From the NCBI GenBank assembly GCA_958444395.1, contig CAUCOL010000124.1, positions 1-5,894 of the forward strand: a DNA stretch of 5,894 bases, in the 5' to 3' direction. This DNA comes from an uncultured Lachnospiraceae bacterium. GTDB lineage: Bacteria; Bacillota; Clostridia; Lachnospirales; Lachnospiraceae. Position numbers and translations under genes: made by a program. The notes beneath the pieces were generated by a model. That model was given only the letters and a program-made list of their open reading frames with translations, was not told the origin of the DNA and did no database searches. How positions within the stretch are numbered: position 1 is the first letter of the stretch; every line of letters starts with the position of its first letter. Shown piece by piece: positions 5,745 to 5,894 of the stretch.

Positions 5745-5894
5745 ATGTTAAAAATATTGATTGCGGAAGATGATTTTGTCAGCAGACGTTTTATGTTAAA
5801 ATTTTTATCCGAGTTTGGAGACTGTGATGTAACGGTTGACGGACTGGAGGCGGTAGAGGCATTTACGATGGCGATAGAGGGGGATACACCCTAT
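5745..5894 (+). CDS. CheY-like response regulator receiver domain (partial, 5' end)
   Basis: Only the first 50 codons are in the window; the gene continues past the right edge. The sequence opens with the receiver beta-1 strand and acidic pocket, KILIAEDD (3-10), followed by helix 1 with SRRFMLKFL and the beta-2/helix-2 region VTVDGLEAVEAF. The phospho-accepting Asp would lie a few residues beyond the edge and cannot be checked. The pattern resembles single-domain CheY-type regulators of Clostridia, but an output domain further right cannot be excluded. The start ATG follows AGGAG (5734-5738) with 6-nt spacing. The 123-nt gap after yfcE contains a hairpin and repeats, so separate transcription is possible. 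Confidence 0.85.
   Translation, partial: MLKILIAEDDFVSRRFMLKFLSEFGDCDVTVDGLEAVEAFTMAIEGDTPY

Noticed and set aside
1..5894. CRISPR array, insertion sequence, phage or toxin-antitoxin content
   Set aside because: There are no regularly spaced repeats, transposase or integrase motifs, terminal inverted repeats or small paired ORFs with good ribosome binding sites; gene content is ordinary chromosomal.

Overview
The window looks like a chromosomal segment of a gut-type Clostridia, most probably Lachnospiraceae. This is an inference from several things seen together: moderate GC, strong AGGAGG-type ribosome binding sites, TATAAT-type promoters, a leftward cytoplasmic glycosidase, an RdgB/YfcE gene pair arranged as in Bacillus subtilis ysnA-ysnB, and a short CheY-like regulator. 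No rRNA, tRNA, CRISPR array, transposase or phage gene was recognised.

Layout. Positions 1-252 hold no convincing gene. They contain a 15-bp near-exact direct repeat and a long GC-rich stem followed by T7 on the minus strand, the likely terminator of the next gene. Positions 253-3111 (minus) encode a 952-residue glycoside hydrolase family 2 enzyme without a signal peptide. The divergent region 3112-3323 carries two back-to-back sigma-A-type promoters whose -35 boxes are 4 bp apart. An 18-bp inverted repeat sits directly downstream of the glycosidase -10 box, so that gene looks repressor-controlled. Rightward follow a membrane-anchored N-acetylmuramoyl-L-alanine amidase (3324-4412), a 93-nt spacer with two hairpins, an RdgB/HAM1 nucleotide-pool pyrophosphatase (4506-5108) and a YfcE-family phosphodiesterase (5133-5621). 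Next comes a 123-nt spacer with a hairpin and a strong but orphan Shine-Dalgarno, then the first 50 codons of a receiver-domain protein that runs off the right edge.

How the genes work together. The glycosidase is a self-contained sugar-utilisation gene whose substrate cannot be read from sequence. The rightward cluster is housekeeping: cell-wall hydrolysis, removal of non-canonical purine nucleotides and a small metallophosphoesterase, probably partly co-transcribed. I see no convincing new multi-gene system. The points most worth a second look are the operator/promoter architecture at 3205-3263, the divergent catalytic region and C-terminus of the glycosidase, the spacer hairpins, and the possible 12-codon ORF at 5638-5676.
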